From Persicaria tinctoria (taxonomy: Eukaryota; Streptophyta; Magnoliopsida; Caryophyllales; Polygonaceae), in assembly GCA_037127255.1 (NCBI GenBank), contig JBANSL010000013.1, positions 68,034,188-68,098,187 of the forward strand: a DNA stretch of 64,000 bases, read 5' to 3'. Shown here in pieces: positions 44,986-56,917 of the stretch (positions are counted from its first letter, which is position 1; the number at the start of each line of letters is the position of its first letter). Both the position numbers and the translations under genes were made by a program. The notes beneath the pieces are model-generated. The model ran no database searches and was not told the origin of the DNA. It saw only the letters and a list, made by a program, of their open reading frames with translations.

Positions 44986-45310
44986 TTCAGTTTGAAATCT
45001 TTGACTCTCTCATACCAGATTTCATGCTTGAATGTTCTGCTACATATCTGATTATTCTCTTTGCAGCTCCAAGGTGTTGCTTGGTTGGGCTATTCATGTA
45101 TCTTGACACGACACTCACATAATAAGCAATGGCTAGCCGTGTGTGCATGAGGTAGTTCAAGCCTCCTACCAAGGTTCTTAACATCTTCTCATCATCTTTT
45201 TTTTGTGCCATCTTCTCTCTGCAACTTCTCATTGGTATTCATTGGCGTTTTTGTTACCTCACAGCTTTACATGTGAAACTTCTTCAACAAATCTTTTGCA
45301 TATTTTTCCT

Positions 45311-45636
45311 TGTAAGATCCGGGGTCTTAAGAGCCGCCAGCCTATGCCACCTAGCCATCTCAGGTCCGTTTTCCTCACTTGGATCCTGAAAAGAAAGAGC
45401 TCTTGTGACATGGGTAGAGTTTGAATCACTTATAAATCACTCTTAGCATCCTTACGATATCCGATGTAGGACGGGATTGTTAAAAGCTCCCCTACTTAAA
45501 GCACAAACGATCCCGTCAGGCCCAAGAGACTGCCCTTGGGAGGAGCGTACCCGAGCATATTGTAGGCGCACCTTTGAGTCCGGAGTCGGTTTTGATACCG
45601 TCCTTATAATATCCAATGTGGGGTGGAGGTGTTACA
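45311..45636. mobile_element. 326-bp LTR- or TRIM-like insertion in the minus copia RT
   Basis: It begins TGTAAGATCC and ends GGTGTTACA, giving TGTAA..TTACA inverted ends. Flanks are TTCCT (45306-45310) and TTCAT (45637-45641), a likely 5-bp duplication with one change. The copia frame resumes on both sides (KSG before, KEKYAKDL after on the minus strand). Inside, CCTTACGATATCCGATGTAGG and CCTTATAATATCCAATGTGGG form an imperfect direct repeat (about 45450 and 45602). No coding capacity. It could be a solo LTR of an unknown family or a TRIM. Confidence 0.65.
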
Positions 45637-46175
45637 TTCATAACATAAGAAGATGCACCACTCTTTCTCTGCTTTACTTCCAAACCCATGAAATATTGTA
45701 GAATTCCCAAGTCTATCATATCAAATTCCTTCATCATGGAGAACTTGAAGTTGAATTCATCTAGCAGTGCTTGTGAAGAGTTAAAGTAGATAGTGTCATC
45801 AACATACAGACATACTACAACAAACCTTTGCATAACTTTCCTCTTGAAATACAAAGCTGGCTTATTCCCACTTCTTTCAAACTCATTTTGAAGGAAGAAT
45901 TCATATATCTTGCTATACCATGCTCGAGGAGCCTGTTTCATATCATAAAGCGCCTTTTGCAACTTGTACACTTTACTCTCTTTTTCATCTTTGACAAAGC
46001 CTTGAGGTTGCTCAACAAATACTTCCTCTTGCAGTTCTCCATTGAGAACTTGACATCAAGTTGAAACACGGGTAATTTCCATTTAGTAGGTAGTGCAAGC
46101 ACAACTCTCACAGTTTTATATCTTTCCATTGGTGAGAATGTATGTTCAAAATATATCCCTTCTTGTTGAGCATAC

Positions 46176-46274
46176 CTTGAATAGGTAAATAAAGAGCGGC
46201 CATTCCAGGGTTCGAACCGGGGACCTATGGGTACTACCCACATGTCCTTTTCGATGAGTCATTCCAGAATGGTT
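46176..46274 (-). mobile_element. SINE-like insertion with a pol III B box
   Basis: A perfect 16-bp direct repeat TTCTTGTTGAGCATAC (46160-46175 and 46275-46290) bounds 99 bp that are absent from the related copia copy. On the minus strand it contains CCCGGTTCGAACCCTGG, an exact GGTTCGAACC B box, about 60 bases from its 5' end. Long target duplications and a tRNA-like promoter fit a short SINE. An A box is not clear. A related short insert is not seen elsewhere in the window. Confidence 0.75.
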
Positions 46275-49092
46275 TTCTTGTTGAGCATACACTTTAGCCA
46301 CAAGTTGCGCCTTGTATTTTTGAATGCTTCCATCAGTGTTGTACTTTGTTATGAATACTCATTTTAAGCCAATCGCATTCTTTCCTTGAAGAAGATCCAT
46401 CAACTTCCAAGTCTCATTCTTCTGAATGGACCTCATCACTTACTCCATTGCAACTTTTTACTCACCCTTATCATTTGCCTCATTAATGTATGTTGGTCTG
46501 TTGCAATCAAAGCAACGCCACAATTGTCATAAATCTCTACCAGAAATCTAAACCTTCTTGGTGGTGATTCACTTGAAGAGCTTGATGAATTGTGATGATT
46601 TGATGGTGTTGATGGAGGACTCGTAACTTGTTGGTTGTTGTCTATCACAACTGGCTCCTACACTGAAACATCAAGAGTAATGATTTTCTGATTGCTTGTG
46701 CTAATCCTTCTTTCCTGCCAGCTCCAATTTGCATCTTCATTAAACACCACATTTCTACTGATAATAATATTTCCACTGAGAATATTATATAGCCTATATT
46801 CTTTGAATTGAATCGCATAGCCAATAAAAGCACACTTCTTAGACTTATCATCAAGTTTAGTTCGTAAATTAACGAAGGCATAAGCTATACAACCAAACAC
46901 TCTCAAGTGGCTTACTGATGACTTCTTTCCTCTCCAAGATTCTAGTGGAGTCATACCCATTACAACTTTTGTTAGAGAAATGTTGAGGGTGTATACAACT
47001 CTAACAAATGCTTCATACCAAACCTGATTCGACATCTTTTTTGCCTTGAGCATGCTTCTTGCCATATCCACAATTGTTCCAATCTTTCTCTCCGAGACTC
47101 CATTTTGTTCTAGGGTGTATGATGTTGTTTACTCCCTTTTTATTCCATGCTCTTTACAAAATGCAGAGAATTCATGTGATAAAAACTCACCTCCTCGGTC
47201 TATTCTCAAGGCTTTCACAAAATTGTCAAACTGCTTCTCTATCATAGCTTTGAATTTCTTAAAATTCTCAATAGCTTCATATTTATCCTTCAAGAAATAC
47301 ACCAAATTCATTCTATTGTAATCATTTGTAATAAGTAGAAAGTACTTACTCTCTCCAAGTGATTAAATCTACATTGGACCACATAAGTTTACATGTAGAA
47401 GCTCAAGACATTCACTTGCTCTTCAAGCTCTTCCACTTGGAAATGGACCCTTGGACTGCTTTCCATATAGACATCCTTCACACAACTCGAGCTCACTAAT
47501 TTTTGGCAAGCATTGCACAATCTCTTTTGTGTTTAACAACTTTAGACTATGCACATTCATATGACCATAATGGAGATGCCCCAACTTTGCATCATCATCT
47601 CCTCTAACTGTCAAAGCCTTGCTCATTATGGAAGATAAATTTAAAGGAAATATTTTATTTCCTATCATAGGAACTACTATTATAGTTTGGTCAAACCTCT
47701 TTTCCTTAATGACACATTAATCATCTTCAAACAAAAGTGAGTAGCCGGTACCTTATAACTGTCCAAAACTTAATAAATTATGAGCCAAACTAGGCACAAA
47801 TTGCACATTAGGAAGCAATTTAAGGTCACCTCGCAATTTTGATAGCAGTGGTACCTCTCCCTTCGGATTGAAGCATCTTGTCATCACCAAGGTAAACTTT
47901 TTCCCTTTGTGACTCATCAAGTTCCTTTAACAAGGATCTAGAGTTGGCCATATGATTGGAGCGGCCACTATCGAGATACCACATCCCGTTTGTGTCATCA
48001 CCCATAGAAGAGAGATCCATAAATATCCTACTTTCCTATTCAACATTCTCGGAATAATTTTCTTATTTTGCTTATTCTCTGACTTGCTCCAACACTGCGC
48101 CTCCTTATGACCACACTCTTGTAGTAGTAGTAGCATTGCTCTGTTATTGTCGAGAATCACCATTATGTTCTCTACTTGAGTCGCCATATTTCCCTCACCT
48201 TGATTCTGCATATTGACCTCTCCATGTGTTACCGAATCGGCCTCTGCCTTGACCGCCGCCACGACCACGGCCTTAAAAGCCGCCTTTAACTCTTTCTCTA
48301 CTTCCTGAATAGTGAATTGTTTGACTTGCCTTTGATGGAAGACTCTTCCTTAGCCTGAAAATCATTTTCTTCTTTCCGCTCACTTGACCTGCTAAGCCTG
48401 TCTTCATGAGCTTGCAAAGAACTTATCATTTCTTCAAACTTATAAGTAGACAAATCCTTCGATTCCTCAATTGTGGCAACCACATGATCAAATTTCTTAG
48501 CTAATCATCTCAAAACTTTGCTAACAACCGTCTCACAACTCAAATTCTCACCATAAGATCAACTTCATAATTAACAATTGCGTAAACTTTTGACAAGAAA
48601 ACTTGCACAAATTTTTTATCTTGCATATTTAGAGTTTCAAAATCACGATGCAATGATTGTAACTTAACCGTGATTACCTTCTTATCTCCCATGTAGTCAT
48701 GCTTGAGAATATCCCAAGCTTCATGAGATGTAGTTTTTGTTGTAATTCGAGGAAAAATATCATCATCTAGGGCTGATTGGATCATGAATAAGGCATTCGA
48801 ATCCTTCTTCCTCTTATTTTTGAGTTGTTGATCCGGCTCTTCTGATTTGTTTTCTTCAAAAACCTTTTCTAACAATCCCAATAATTCATGAGACTTGAAT
48901 AGGTGACATTTTCAAGCTCCAAAAATGATAGTTTACTCCTTTAAAAATTGGCACTTGAGAAGTGTCAATGTTTCTTGATCCTTTTTTCTATATTTTAAAT
49001 AATCAATGTTTTCTCTCAACCTGCGTTTCCTTTATGTATAATCTCTCACTATTTTCTCTCAATTTCCTGGATATAAACCTAGAACAATGTGT

Positions 49093-49109
49093 TTTCTCTG
49101 ATACCAATT
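49093..49109 (-). other. Primer binding site of the minus-strand copia element
   Basis: On the minus strand AAATTGGTATCAGAG lies directly inside the LTR and matches the iMet site perfectly. Confidence 0.85.
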
Positions 49110-49392
49110 TGTTGGTTCTGTCAAAGAAAGAAGATGAAGAACAATAGAATAAAATTTGTAGATGAAGCAATTTGTTTTTCTTCTTCTTAATTAAAATTGA
49201 AACTAATGCATGACTTAAATAGAAAATGTTAGGCTATTAATATCTAACATCAAGCCTTTGAAAACGGGTAACCTCAAACTAATTTGCTTAATTAAATCCC
49301 TAAACATTAGCAATAGATTTCACTCAATTATTGCTTCCTAAAACAAATTAATTTCATATGTGCATACCCCATGAGTTTTGAATCATATTTCA
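49110..49392 (-). repeat. 5' LTR of the minus-strand copia element
   Basis: About 283 bp; plus-strand ends TGTTGGTTCTGTC and CATATTTCA. Its reverse complement aligns with the LTR at 49688-49971, for example AAGCAAATTAGTTTGAGG and TTGATGTTAGATATTAATAG in both. The outer end has lost the final bases relative to the plus copy. Confidence 0.85.
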
Positions 49393-49687
49393 CTAGATTG
49401 GTCAATTGACCCCTCCCGTTAAAAACGTGGATGGCTGGCCAACCGATGGAATGGACCCTCTTTCATTCGGTTTCGGTGTGGGTTAGTTTGCTTGACCTTT
49501 CCCCGTGTTTAATTTATACAAAAAAAATACTTAGATCCATTGGTAGTGGAATTGAAAAGCCATTGTGTGTGGATGAATGTATTGCTACTCAAGGGTTGCC
49601 TTCATATGCTCTTATGCTCGTGGAAGCCGATGTAGTTCAGTCTCATCGAAAGCTAGTGAAACTAGTCAATGAAAGATTGGTGGAATG
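49393..49687 (+). pseudogene. LINE ORF1-like (DUF4283) fragment, left part
   Basis: The frame reads LPLKTWMAGQPMEWTLFHSV, then IGSGIEKPLCVDECIATQGLPSY, ALMLVEADVV and LVNERLVECV. This matches the C-terminal half of the DUF4283 domain of plant L1 ORF1 proteins (the usual pattern is WxxG...VPVWVRLPxLPL...IGKPLxVDxxT....SYARVxVE). It is cut at the copia insertion point and continues at 54307. Confidence 0.75.
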
Positions 49688-49971
49688 TGTTGAAATATGA
49701 TTCAAACATCATATGCATGCAAGAATGAAATTGCCTTATTTTAGGAAGAAATAATTCAGACAAATCTATTATTAATGTGTAAGAATTCAATTAAGCAAAT
49801 TAGTTTGAGGCTACCCATTTTCATAGGTTTGATGTTAGATATTAATAGCCCAGAAATTTTATATTTAAGTGATGTATTGTTTTCATTTTAAATTAAGAAC
49901 AAGAAAAACAGTGATCTTCCTCCACAAACATTTCTATTGCTCTTCGTCTTCTTCCTCTGACAAAACCAACA
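49688..49971 (+). repeat. 5' LTR, plus-strand copia
   Basis: Starts TGTTGAAATATG and ends AAAACCAACA; the primer site TTGGTATCAGAG follows at 49974-49985, a perfect iMet match. Confidence 0.9.
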
Positions 49972-50089
49972 AATTGGTATCAGAGAAAACATATTTTTCC
50001 GGGTTTATATCCAGGGAATTCAGAGAAAAAAAGTTTTATATTATACATAAGAGAAACACGGGCTAAGAGAAAACATTAATTGTTCAAAA

Positions 50090-53000
50090 TGCAAAACAAT
50101 GGATCAGGAACATTGGTACTTCTCAATTGCCAATTTTTAAAGGAGTAAATTATCATTTTTGGAGATTGAAAATGTCAACATTATTCAAGTGTCACGAGTT
50201 GTGGGGATTGATATAAAAGGGTTTTGAAGATAATCAACCAGAAGAGCCGGATCAACAACTCAAAAATGGAAGAAGGATTCAAAAGCCTTATTCATGATCC
50301 AGTCAGCCCTAGATGATGAGATCTTTCCTCGAATTGCAGCCGCAACTACATCTTACTAAGCTTAGGAAATTCTCAAGCAGGAGTACATGGGTGATAAGAG
50401 GGTAATCACTATTAAGTTACAATCCTTGCGTCGTAAGTTTGAAACTCTAAATATGCAAGAGAAGGAATCTGTGCAAGTTTTCTTGTCAAGGGTTTCCGCA
50501 ATTGTTAATCACATGAAGTCTAATGGTGAGAATTTGAGTTGTGAGACTATTGTTAGCAAGGTTTTGAGAAGCTTAACTAAGAAATTTGATCACGTGGTTA
50601 CTGCAATTGAGGAATCGAAGGATTTGTCTACTTATAAGTTTGAAGAACTAATGAGTTCTTTGCAAGCTCGTGAAGATAAGCTTAGCAAGTCAAGTGAGTA
50701 GAAATAAGAAAAGGCTTTTTAGGCTAAGGAAGAGTCTTCCAACAAAGGCAGGTAAAAAATTTAAGAAAAATAGAGGAAGAGGTAAAGGCGGCTTTCGAGG
50801 CCAAGGTCGTGGTAGTGGTCGAGGCAGATGCCAATTTGGTAACACAAGGACATGTTAGTATGGAGAATCGAGTCGAGGTCAATATGGTGACTCAAGTAAA
50901 GGACATAATGGTGATTCTCGAAAATACCGGAGCAACATCCAGTGCTACTACTGCAAGAAGTATGGCCATAAGGAGGCACAGTCCTGGAGCAAACCAGAGA
51001 GTGACCAAAAGTTAGCAAAATATTTCGAGAATGTTGAATAGGAAAGCAGGTTGTTTATGGCTCTCTATTATATTGGTGATGAACGAACGGGGTGTGGTAT
51101 CTCTATAACGGTGGCTCCAATCACATGGCTGACTCTAGATCCTTGTTCAAGGAACTTGATGAGTCACAAAGGGGCAAAGTTCGCCTTGGTGATGACAAGA
51201 TGCTTCAATCTGAAGGGAGAGGTACAATTACTATCAAAACTGTGCGAGGTGATGTTAAATTGCTTCCCGATGTGCAATTTGTTCCTGGTTTGGCTCACAA
51301 TTTGTTAAGTATTGGACAGTTACAAGGTACTGGTTATTCACTTTTGTTTAAAGATGATTCATGTGTCATTATGGAAAAGAGGTATGTTCATACTATGGTA
51401 GTAGTTCCTATGACATGAAATAAAATGTTCCCTTTAAACTTATCTTCCAAGATGAGTAGGGCTTTGATAGTTAGAGGAGATGATGATGCAAAGTTGTGGC
51501 ATCTGCGTTATGATCACCTGAATATGCATAGTCTGAAGCTGCTGAACACAAATGAGATGGTGCAAAGCTTGCCAAAAAATGGCGAGCTTTATTTGTCTAA
51601 ATGATGCTTAGGAAAGCAGTCTAATTGTCTATTTCTAGGTGGAAGAGCTTGGAGAGCAAGTGAATGTCTTGAGTTTCTTCATGCAGACTTATGTGGTCCA
51701 ATGCAGACTGAATCACTTGGAGGGTGTAAGTACTTTCTACTTATTACATATGATTACAATAGAATGAGTTGGGTGTATTTCTTGAAGGCTAGATCTGAAG
51801 TCTTTGAGAATTTTAAGAAATTCAAAGCTATGGTAGAGAAGCAATCCGCCAACTTTGTGAAGAACAAGGAATAAGAATGGAGTTAACAACACCGTATACT
51901 CCAGAGCAAAATGGAGTCTTAGAGAGAAAGAATAGAACAGTTGTGGAGATGGCAAGAAACATGCTCAAGACAAAAGGGATGTCAAATAAGTTGTTGTGTG
52001 AATTAGTGGCTACATATGTCTACATCCTCAACATCTCTCCAATAAAATTTGTCACGGATATGACTCCATTAGAATCTCGAAGAGGAAAGACGCCATCAGT
52101 AAGTCACTTGAGAATGTTTGGTTGTATAGCTTATGCCTTTGTTAATTTAAGAACTAAATTTGATGATAAGTCTAAGAAGTGTGTTTTTATTGGCTATGCG
52201 ATTCAATCCAAAGCATAAAGGCTATATAATCTTCCCAGTGGAAAGATTATTATCAGCAAAAATGTGGTGTTTAATGAGGATGCAAAATGGAACTGGCAGG
52301 AAAAAGGGATTGACACAAGCAGTCAGAAAATCATTACTCTTGATGTTTCAGAGGGGGAGCCAGTTGTGATAGATAATAACTAGCAAATTTCGAGTCATCC
52401 ATCCACACCATCAAGTTATCACAATTCATCAAGCCAAAGCTCATTTCCTTCAAGCTCTTCAAGTGAATCACCACCAAGAAGGTTTAGATCTCTAGTAGAT
52501 ATTTATGAGAATTGTGGCTTTGTTTGATTGCTACAGACCCACCATGCTTTGATGAGGCAAATGATAAGGGTAAGTGGAAAGAAGAAGCGATGAGGTTTAT
52601 TCAAAAGAATGAGACTTGGAAGTTAATGGATCTTCCTTAAGGGAATAATGTGATTGGCTTGAAGTGAGTATTTAGAACAAAGTACAATGGTGATGGAAGC
52701 ATTTAGAAATATAAGGCGCGACTGGTGGATAAAGGGTATGCTCAACAAGAAGGGATAGATTTTAAAGAGACATTCTCACCAGTGGTGAGATTTGAAACTG
52801 TGAGAGTTGTGCTTGCACTATTTGCTCAATGGAAATTGCCAGTATTTCAACTTGATGTCAAGTCAGCATTTCTCAATTGAGAACTGCAAAAAGGAGGTTT
52901 TTGTTGAGAAACCTCAAGGCTTTGTCAAAGATGGAGAGTGTACAAGTTGAAGAAGGCTCTCTAGGGTTTGAAACACTCCTCGAGCATGGTATAGCAAGAT

Positions 53001-54003
53001 AGATGCATTCTTCCTTCAAAATGAGTTTGAAAGAAAGTAGAATGAGCCAACTCCGTATGTTAATAAGAAAGGTTTGCAAGAGTTTATTGTAGTATGTTTG
53101 TATGTTGATGATGTTATCTACTTCAGTTCTTCATGATGAAGGAATTTGGTATGAAAGACTTGGGAATTCTACAATATTTCATGGGTTTGGAAGTAAAGCA
53201 GACAAAGAGTGGCATCTTTGTATGTCAGGAAAAATATGCAAAAGATTTGCTAAAGAGGTTTCAGATGGAAAGTTGTGAGGTGGCAAAAATGGCAATGAAC
53301 ACCAATGAGAAGCTACAGGGGGAAGATATCATAGAAAAAGCTAATAAGAAGATATTTAGAAGCTTGGTTGGAGGCTTGAACTACCTCACACACACACTAC
53401 CAGACATTGCTTATTATGTGAGTGTGGTGTCAAGATACATGCATAGCCCAACCAAGCAATACTTTGGAGCTGCAAAGAAAATACTCAAATATGTAATAGG
53501 AACAGTCAAGCATGAAATCTTGTATGAGAGAGTCGAAAATTTCAAATTGAAGGGTCATACTGACAGTTATTGGGCATGATGCATTAATGATACGAAAAGT
53601 ACCTCTAGCTCAGTCTTTTGTCTTGGCTCAGGAGCAATCACTTGGAGCTCAAAGAAGCAGGATGCAATGTCGTTATCTTCTTCTAAAGCAGATTATGTTG
53701 CGACAAGATCAGTTGCAAGACAAGCGTTATGGCTGAAGAAGTTGCTAAAAGATTTAGGTTGTGTAGAAGAAGAACTACTGAGTTATGGTGTGACAACAAG
53801 TAACAATTGCAATGACCAAGAATCTAGCATTTAATGCCAAAACCAAGCACATTGATGTGCAACATCATTTCATCAAAGAGCTGGTGTCTAAGGAGAGTAT
53901 TGTTCTAAAGTTCTGTGGAACAAATGATCAAGATGCAAATCTGGTCACCAAAGCACTGGGTTTAGCAAAGCATCAATTCTTTTTAGAGAAGATGGGAATG
54001 TGA
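50090..54003 (+). pseudogene. Copia gag-pol of the plus-strand element, broken
   Basis: Gag starts at the ATG at 50090 (MQNNGSG) with an early frameshift; 50387-50701 keeps KLQSLRRKFETLNMQEKESV and VTAIEESKDLSTYKFEELMS. The knuckle CYYCKKYGHKEAQSW (about 50942) has Ser at the last Cys. The protease motif at about 51096 reads YLYNGGSNHM, so the catalytic Asp-Ser is lost. Integrase parts include ELTTPYTPEQNGVLERKNRT (51880) and MTPLESRRGKTPSVSHLRMF (52060). RT and RNase H survive in 52550-53579 ([24 protein letters not shown]) and up to NAKTKHIDVQHHFIKE (53830). Many stops and frameshifts. Confidence 0.9.
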
Positions 54004-54023
54004 GAGTTTGAATCAAGAGGATG

Positions 54024-54306
54024 GGTTGAAATATGATTCAAATGTCATATGCATGCAAGAATGAAATTGTCCTATTTTAGGAAGAAATAATTAAGACAAA
54101 TCTATTATTAATGTGTAAGAATTCAATTAAGAAAATCAGTTTGAGGCTACCAATTTTCATAGGTTTGATGTTATATATTAATAGCCTAGGAATTTTCTAT
54201 TTAAGTGATGCATTGGTTTTATTTTAAATTAAGAAAAAAAAAGTAGTAATCTTCCTCTACAAACATTTATATTGTTCTTCATCTTCTTTGTCTGACAAAA
54301 ACAACA
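54024..54306 (+). repeat. 3' LTR, plus-strand copia
   Basis: Partner of 49688-49971; its first base is G instead of T. It ends ACAAAAACAACA. Confidence 0.88.
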
Positions 54307-54720
54307 AAATGTGATCAAAAAAAAATATTTGAATGGCTTCCTTAGTCTTGTACGATGTTCAGTTGCTTCGGTCACTTGGATTTGCCCTTCCATGAGTGAG
54401 GCTGCTCCTTTCCCTATGAGTTCCAAGGAGGTTCCAAGGGTGGGGTTGAATTGCCCGAAGGTTGGGAGGTGCAGGACAATGCTAACTGCTAAGGTTGCTG
54501 AGTTGGGCTTTGCGACTCCAGATGATAGGGGTGTTGCTTTCTCCTTTGTCGTGGAGGGTCATGAGAAAATTGATAAAGGGGATGATGGTGCGTTAACAAC
54601 ATTGAGTACAAAGGGGGGAGTTTCTATGACAACATCAACGACTTCATGTGCAGATGCAAGTTTGATTGGAGAAATAAAAGACAATATGCAAGGAAAAACA
54701 AAGACCATAAACTCTTAGGA
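54307..54720 (+). pseudogene. LINE ORF1-like fragment, right part with zinc-knuckle remnant
   Basis: Just after the copia element one frame reads FEWLP-stop-SCTMFSCFGH, the degraded form of the (Y)EWxPxxCxxCxxFGH knuckle that follows DUF4283 in plant L1 ORF1. A 135-codon frame (54311-54718) overlaps in another phase and has no domain I recognise beyond low-complexity Thr/Ser and Lys stretches. Confidence 0.65.
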
Positions 54721-54843
54721 TGACACACAAACTCCCAACTCTTCCACTTCCAATATAACTTCCATTTATGGTCGTTCGCTCTCCACCAAAATATGGCAAA
54801 CATATAGAATGAATCTCATCTATATAATATTTTTGTTACTTTA
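54721..54843. other. Short spacer, no gene
   Basis: AT-rich, ends with the TTA that flanks the next element. Confidence 0.4.
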
Positions 54844-56917
54844 GAGCATCTCTGACCAATTTTGTAAAAAATCTCTAAAATGGAGAAGAAAATACTAAAT
54901 TTAAAACAAAAATTGTGATCAAACTCCGACAATTACTCTATGTTACATATTTCTACAATTAATAGATGCTTTAAATATTTTTTTTTTTATCTATTTATAA
55001 AATTTTATTTGCATTCTCTATGGTTGAATTCCCTTGAATTTTATGCTAACGTTCAATGTATCGCTACAAATATAGAAAAAAAATTCATCTCTCCTCATTT
55101 CTATATTTTAGAGCTATTAAAGTAAAAAAAAATACCTTATTTTCTCTAAATTCTTCATTTTTCTTTAATTTAGAGTTGGTGTTTTTTTTTACAGTGGGAA
55201 AGAAGTACATCGACAAAGCGATCTTGAACCCATCAACAGATGGCTTGGAAGACTCTACGCAGAGGTCGCCAGTCAAAAAAGAAAAAATTATTTAAGATTA
55301 CAATTACAGAAATTTAAGATTAAACAGTCTAAAATTTTAAAACTCTTGATTCTTCCAATCTTAAATGGGCGGCTCTTGATTCTTCCGATCTAAATGGGCA
55401 GCTTGTCGGAAGCGGTAGACATGGCATTAATAGCTTAGAAGCGGCGACTTTGCTCATAAATCATGTTGCTTGTGATGCCTCGGACTTGAAGACTTAAGAT
55501 GCCTCGACTTGAAGACTTAAGATTTGAAGGATGAAATGACAAAAAGACCTGGATATTTTAAATAAGGTGATAGTTGGTTAGGAATAGAAATTTCAAAGAG
55601 AGGGGTGGAATCTGGCAAGCCAGATTGTTGGAGTTTTGGATTTGTGACAAATTTGAGAGGCAGTAGATCTTGAACATGTAGATCTGGAGGGGGGCAAATC
55701 TGAACAAAGGGAGAAAGAGAAGAGAAAGGTGGAGGTTAGCCGTGGCGGAGGGGGAGTTGGGGATGGTAAGCACAACGACGACAAGGCCGGTCACACGGCG
55801 TGCCATTGGTGAAGCAAAAGCCAACGAAGCGGGGGGGGGGGGGGTCACCGGATGAGAGGTCGGGATTTAGGTTTGGGTGCATATTTGGAGTGCTAATATG
55901 TGTCTACAGGGTGGGAGGACACTTTAGCACAACAGAGCCGAGGGGACGGGTCGATGAAGGTCGTCGGAGAGGAGGCATGAGGAGGGGGAGAGAGAGCGAC
56001 CATAGAGGGGAAGCTCAGGAGATAGACCCCGAAGATCCGCCCATAGAAGCCAACGAGGCTCATGCCTCCAGGGAGACGCCGGCACACGGGAGGCGCGATC
56101 GGGGCCATAGAGCAAAGGCGGCTCCGCCGGGAAGAAACTCCAGGGGTGCGAAGAAAGTTTTGGGGCTAGGGTTTTGGTTTTTCTAGTTGCGAAGGTGAAA
56201 GAGGTGGGCTGTGGGGAAAGTCCGACGGGGAGACAGCCGGCGGAGGCGGCGAACGGCTAGAACAGCCTCACATCTTGGTGGCGGCGGGTTCCTCTAGGGT
56301 TTCTCTTTGAAGAAAGGAGAGAGTTTTTTTGGGTCTCAATTTAGAGTTTGTGTTGTTGGGGATGCTCTTACACATTTGCCTTTACAATTATTGGGAGGTC
56401 GGGATATTGGTTTGGGTGCATATTTGGATTGCTAATATGTGGCTACAGGGTGGGAGGACACTTTAGCGCAGCGGAGCCGATGGGACGCGCCGATGAAGGT
56501 CGTGGGAGAGGAGGCATGAGGAGGGGGAGAGAGAGCAACCATAGAGGGGAAGCTCAGGAGATAGACCCCGAATATCCTCCCATAGAAGCCAACGAGGCTC
56601 AGACCGCCAGGGAGACGCCGACACGGGAGGCGCGATTGGGGCCATAGAGCAAAGGCAGCTCCGCCGGGAAGAAACTCCAGGGGTGCGGCGAAAGTTTTGG
56701 GGCTAGGGTTTTGGTGTTTCTAGTTGCGAAGGTGAAAGAGGTGGGGTGTGGGGCAAGTCTGACGGGGAGGCAGCCGACAGCGGTGGTGAACGGCTAGAAC
56801 AACCTCACATCTTGGTGACGGTGGTTGATGGCAACGGGTTCCTCTAGGGTTTCTCTTTGAAGGAAGGAGAGAGTTTTTTTGGATCTCAATTTAGAGTTTG
56901 AGTTGTTGGAAATGCTC
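54844..56917. mobile_element. Tourist-like element of about 2.1 kb, partly tandem-duplicated
   Basis: The left end GAGCATCTCTGACCAATTTT and the reverse complement of the right end (GAGCATTTCCAACAACTCAA) are diverged inverted repeats with TTA on both sides (54841-54843 and 56918-56920). The GAGCATCTCC-type end is the same as in the elements at 10005 and 12159. The GC-rich right half contains frames (55800-56186, 56348-56647) that duplicate each other and have no known domain. Confidence 0.55.

Larger units (their letters stand above)
44324..48950 (-). pseudogene. Copia gag-pol of the minus-strand element, fragments
   Basis: Reading leftward: gag at 48881-48298 (EEPDQQLKNKRKKDSNALF, SALDDDIFPRI), knuckle remnant CGHKEAQCWSK (about 48110), protease WYLDSGRSNHMANS (about 47990, catalytic Asp kept), GAG-pre-integrase LHYGHMNVHSLK...ELCEGCLYGKQ (47600-47440), integrase RIDRGGEFLSHEF (about 47180; Arg-Gly replace the usual Ser-Asn) and MTPLESWRGKKSSVSHLRVF (46930), [22 protein letters not shown] and [10 protein letters not shown] (45970-45780), then VGGLNYLMHTR (45150), and RNase H pieces to 44324. 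Many stops and frameshifts, plus three foreign insertions, destroy it. Confidence 0.88.
44324..49392 (-). mobile_element. Truncated, heavily interrupted copia element, minus strand
   Basis: A 5' LTR (49110-49392) and primer site are followed leftward by gag, protease, integrase, RT and part of RNase H. The element is cut at 44323 inside RNase H, where hAT copy 2 begins, so the 3' LTR is missing. It belongs to the same family as the plus-strand copy at 49688-54306. Confidence 0.9.
49688..54306 (+). mobile_element. Full-length inactive copia element, plus strand
   Basis: LTRs at 49688-49971 and 54024-54306 flank a 4.05 kb interior. The flanking 5-mers are GAATG (49683-49687) and AAATG (54307-54311), a duplication with one change. 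It is inserted in an L1 ORF1. It belongs to the same family as the minus-strand element that starts 295 bp to its left, in head-to-head orientation. Confidence 0.9.

Noticed and set aside
45311..45636. Cassandra TRIM with embedded 5S rRNA
   Set aside because: Only a dozen scattered bases resemble 5S rRNA; the internal promoter blocks are not recognisable.
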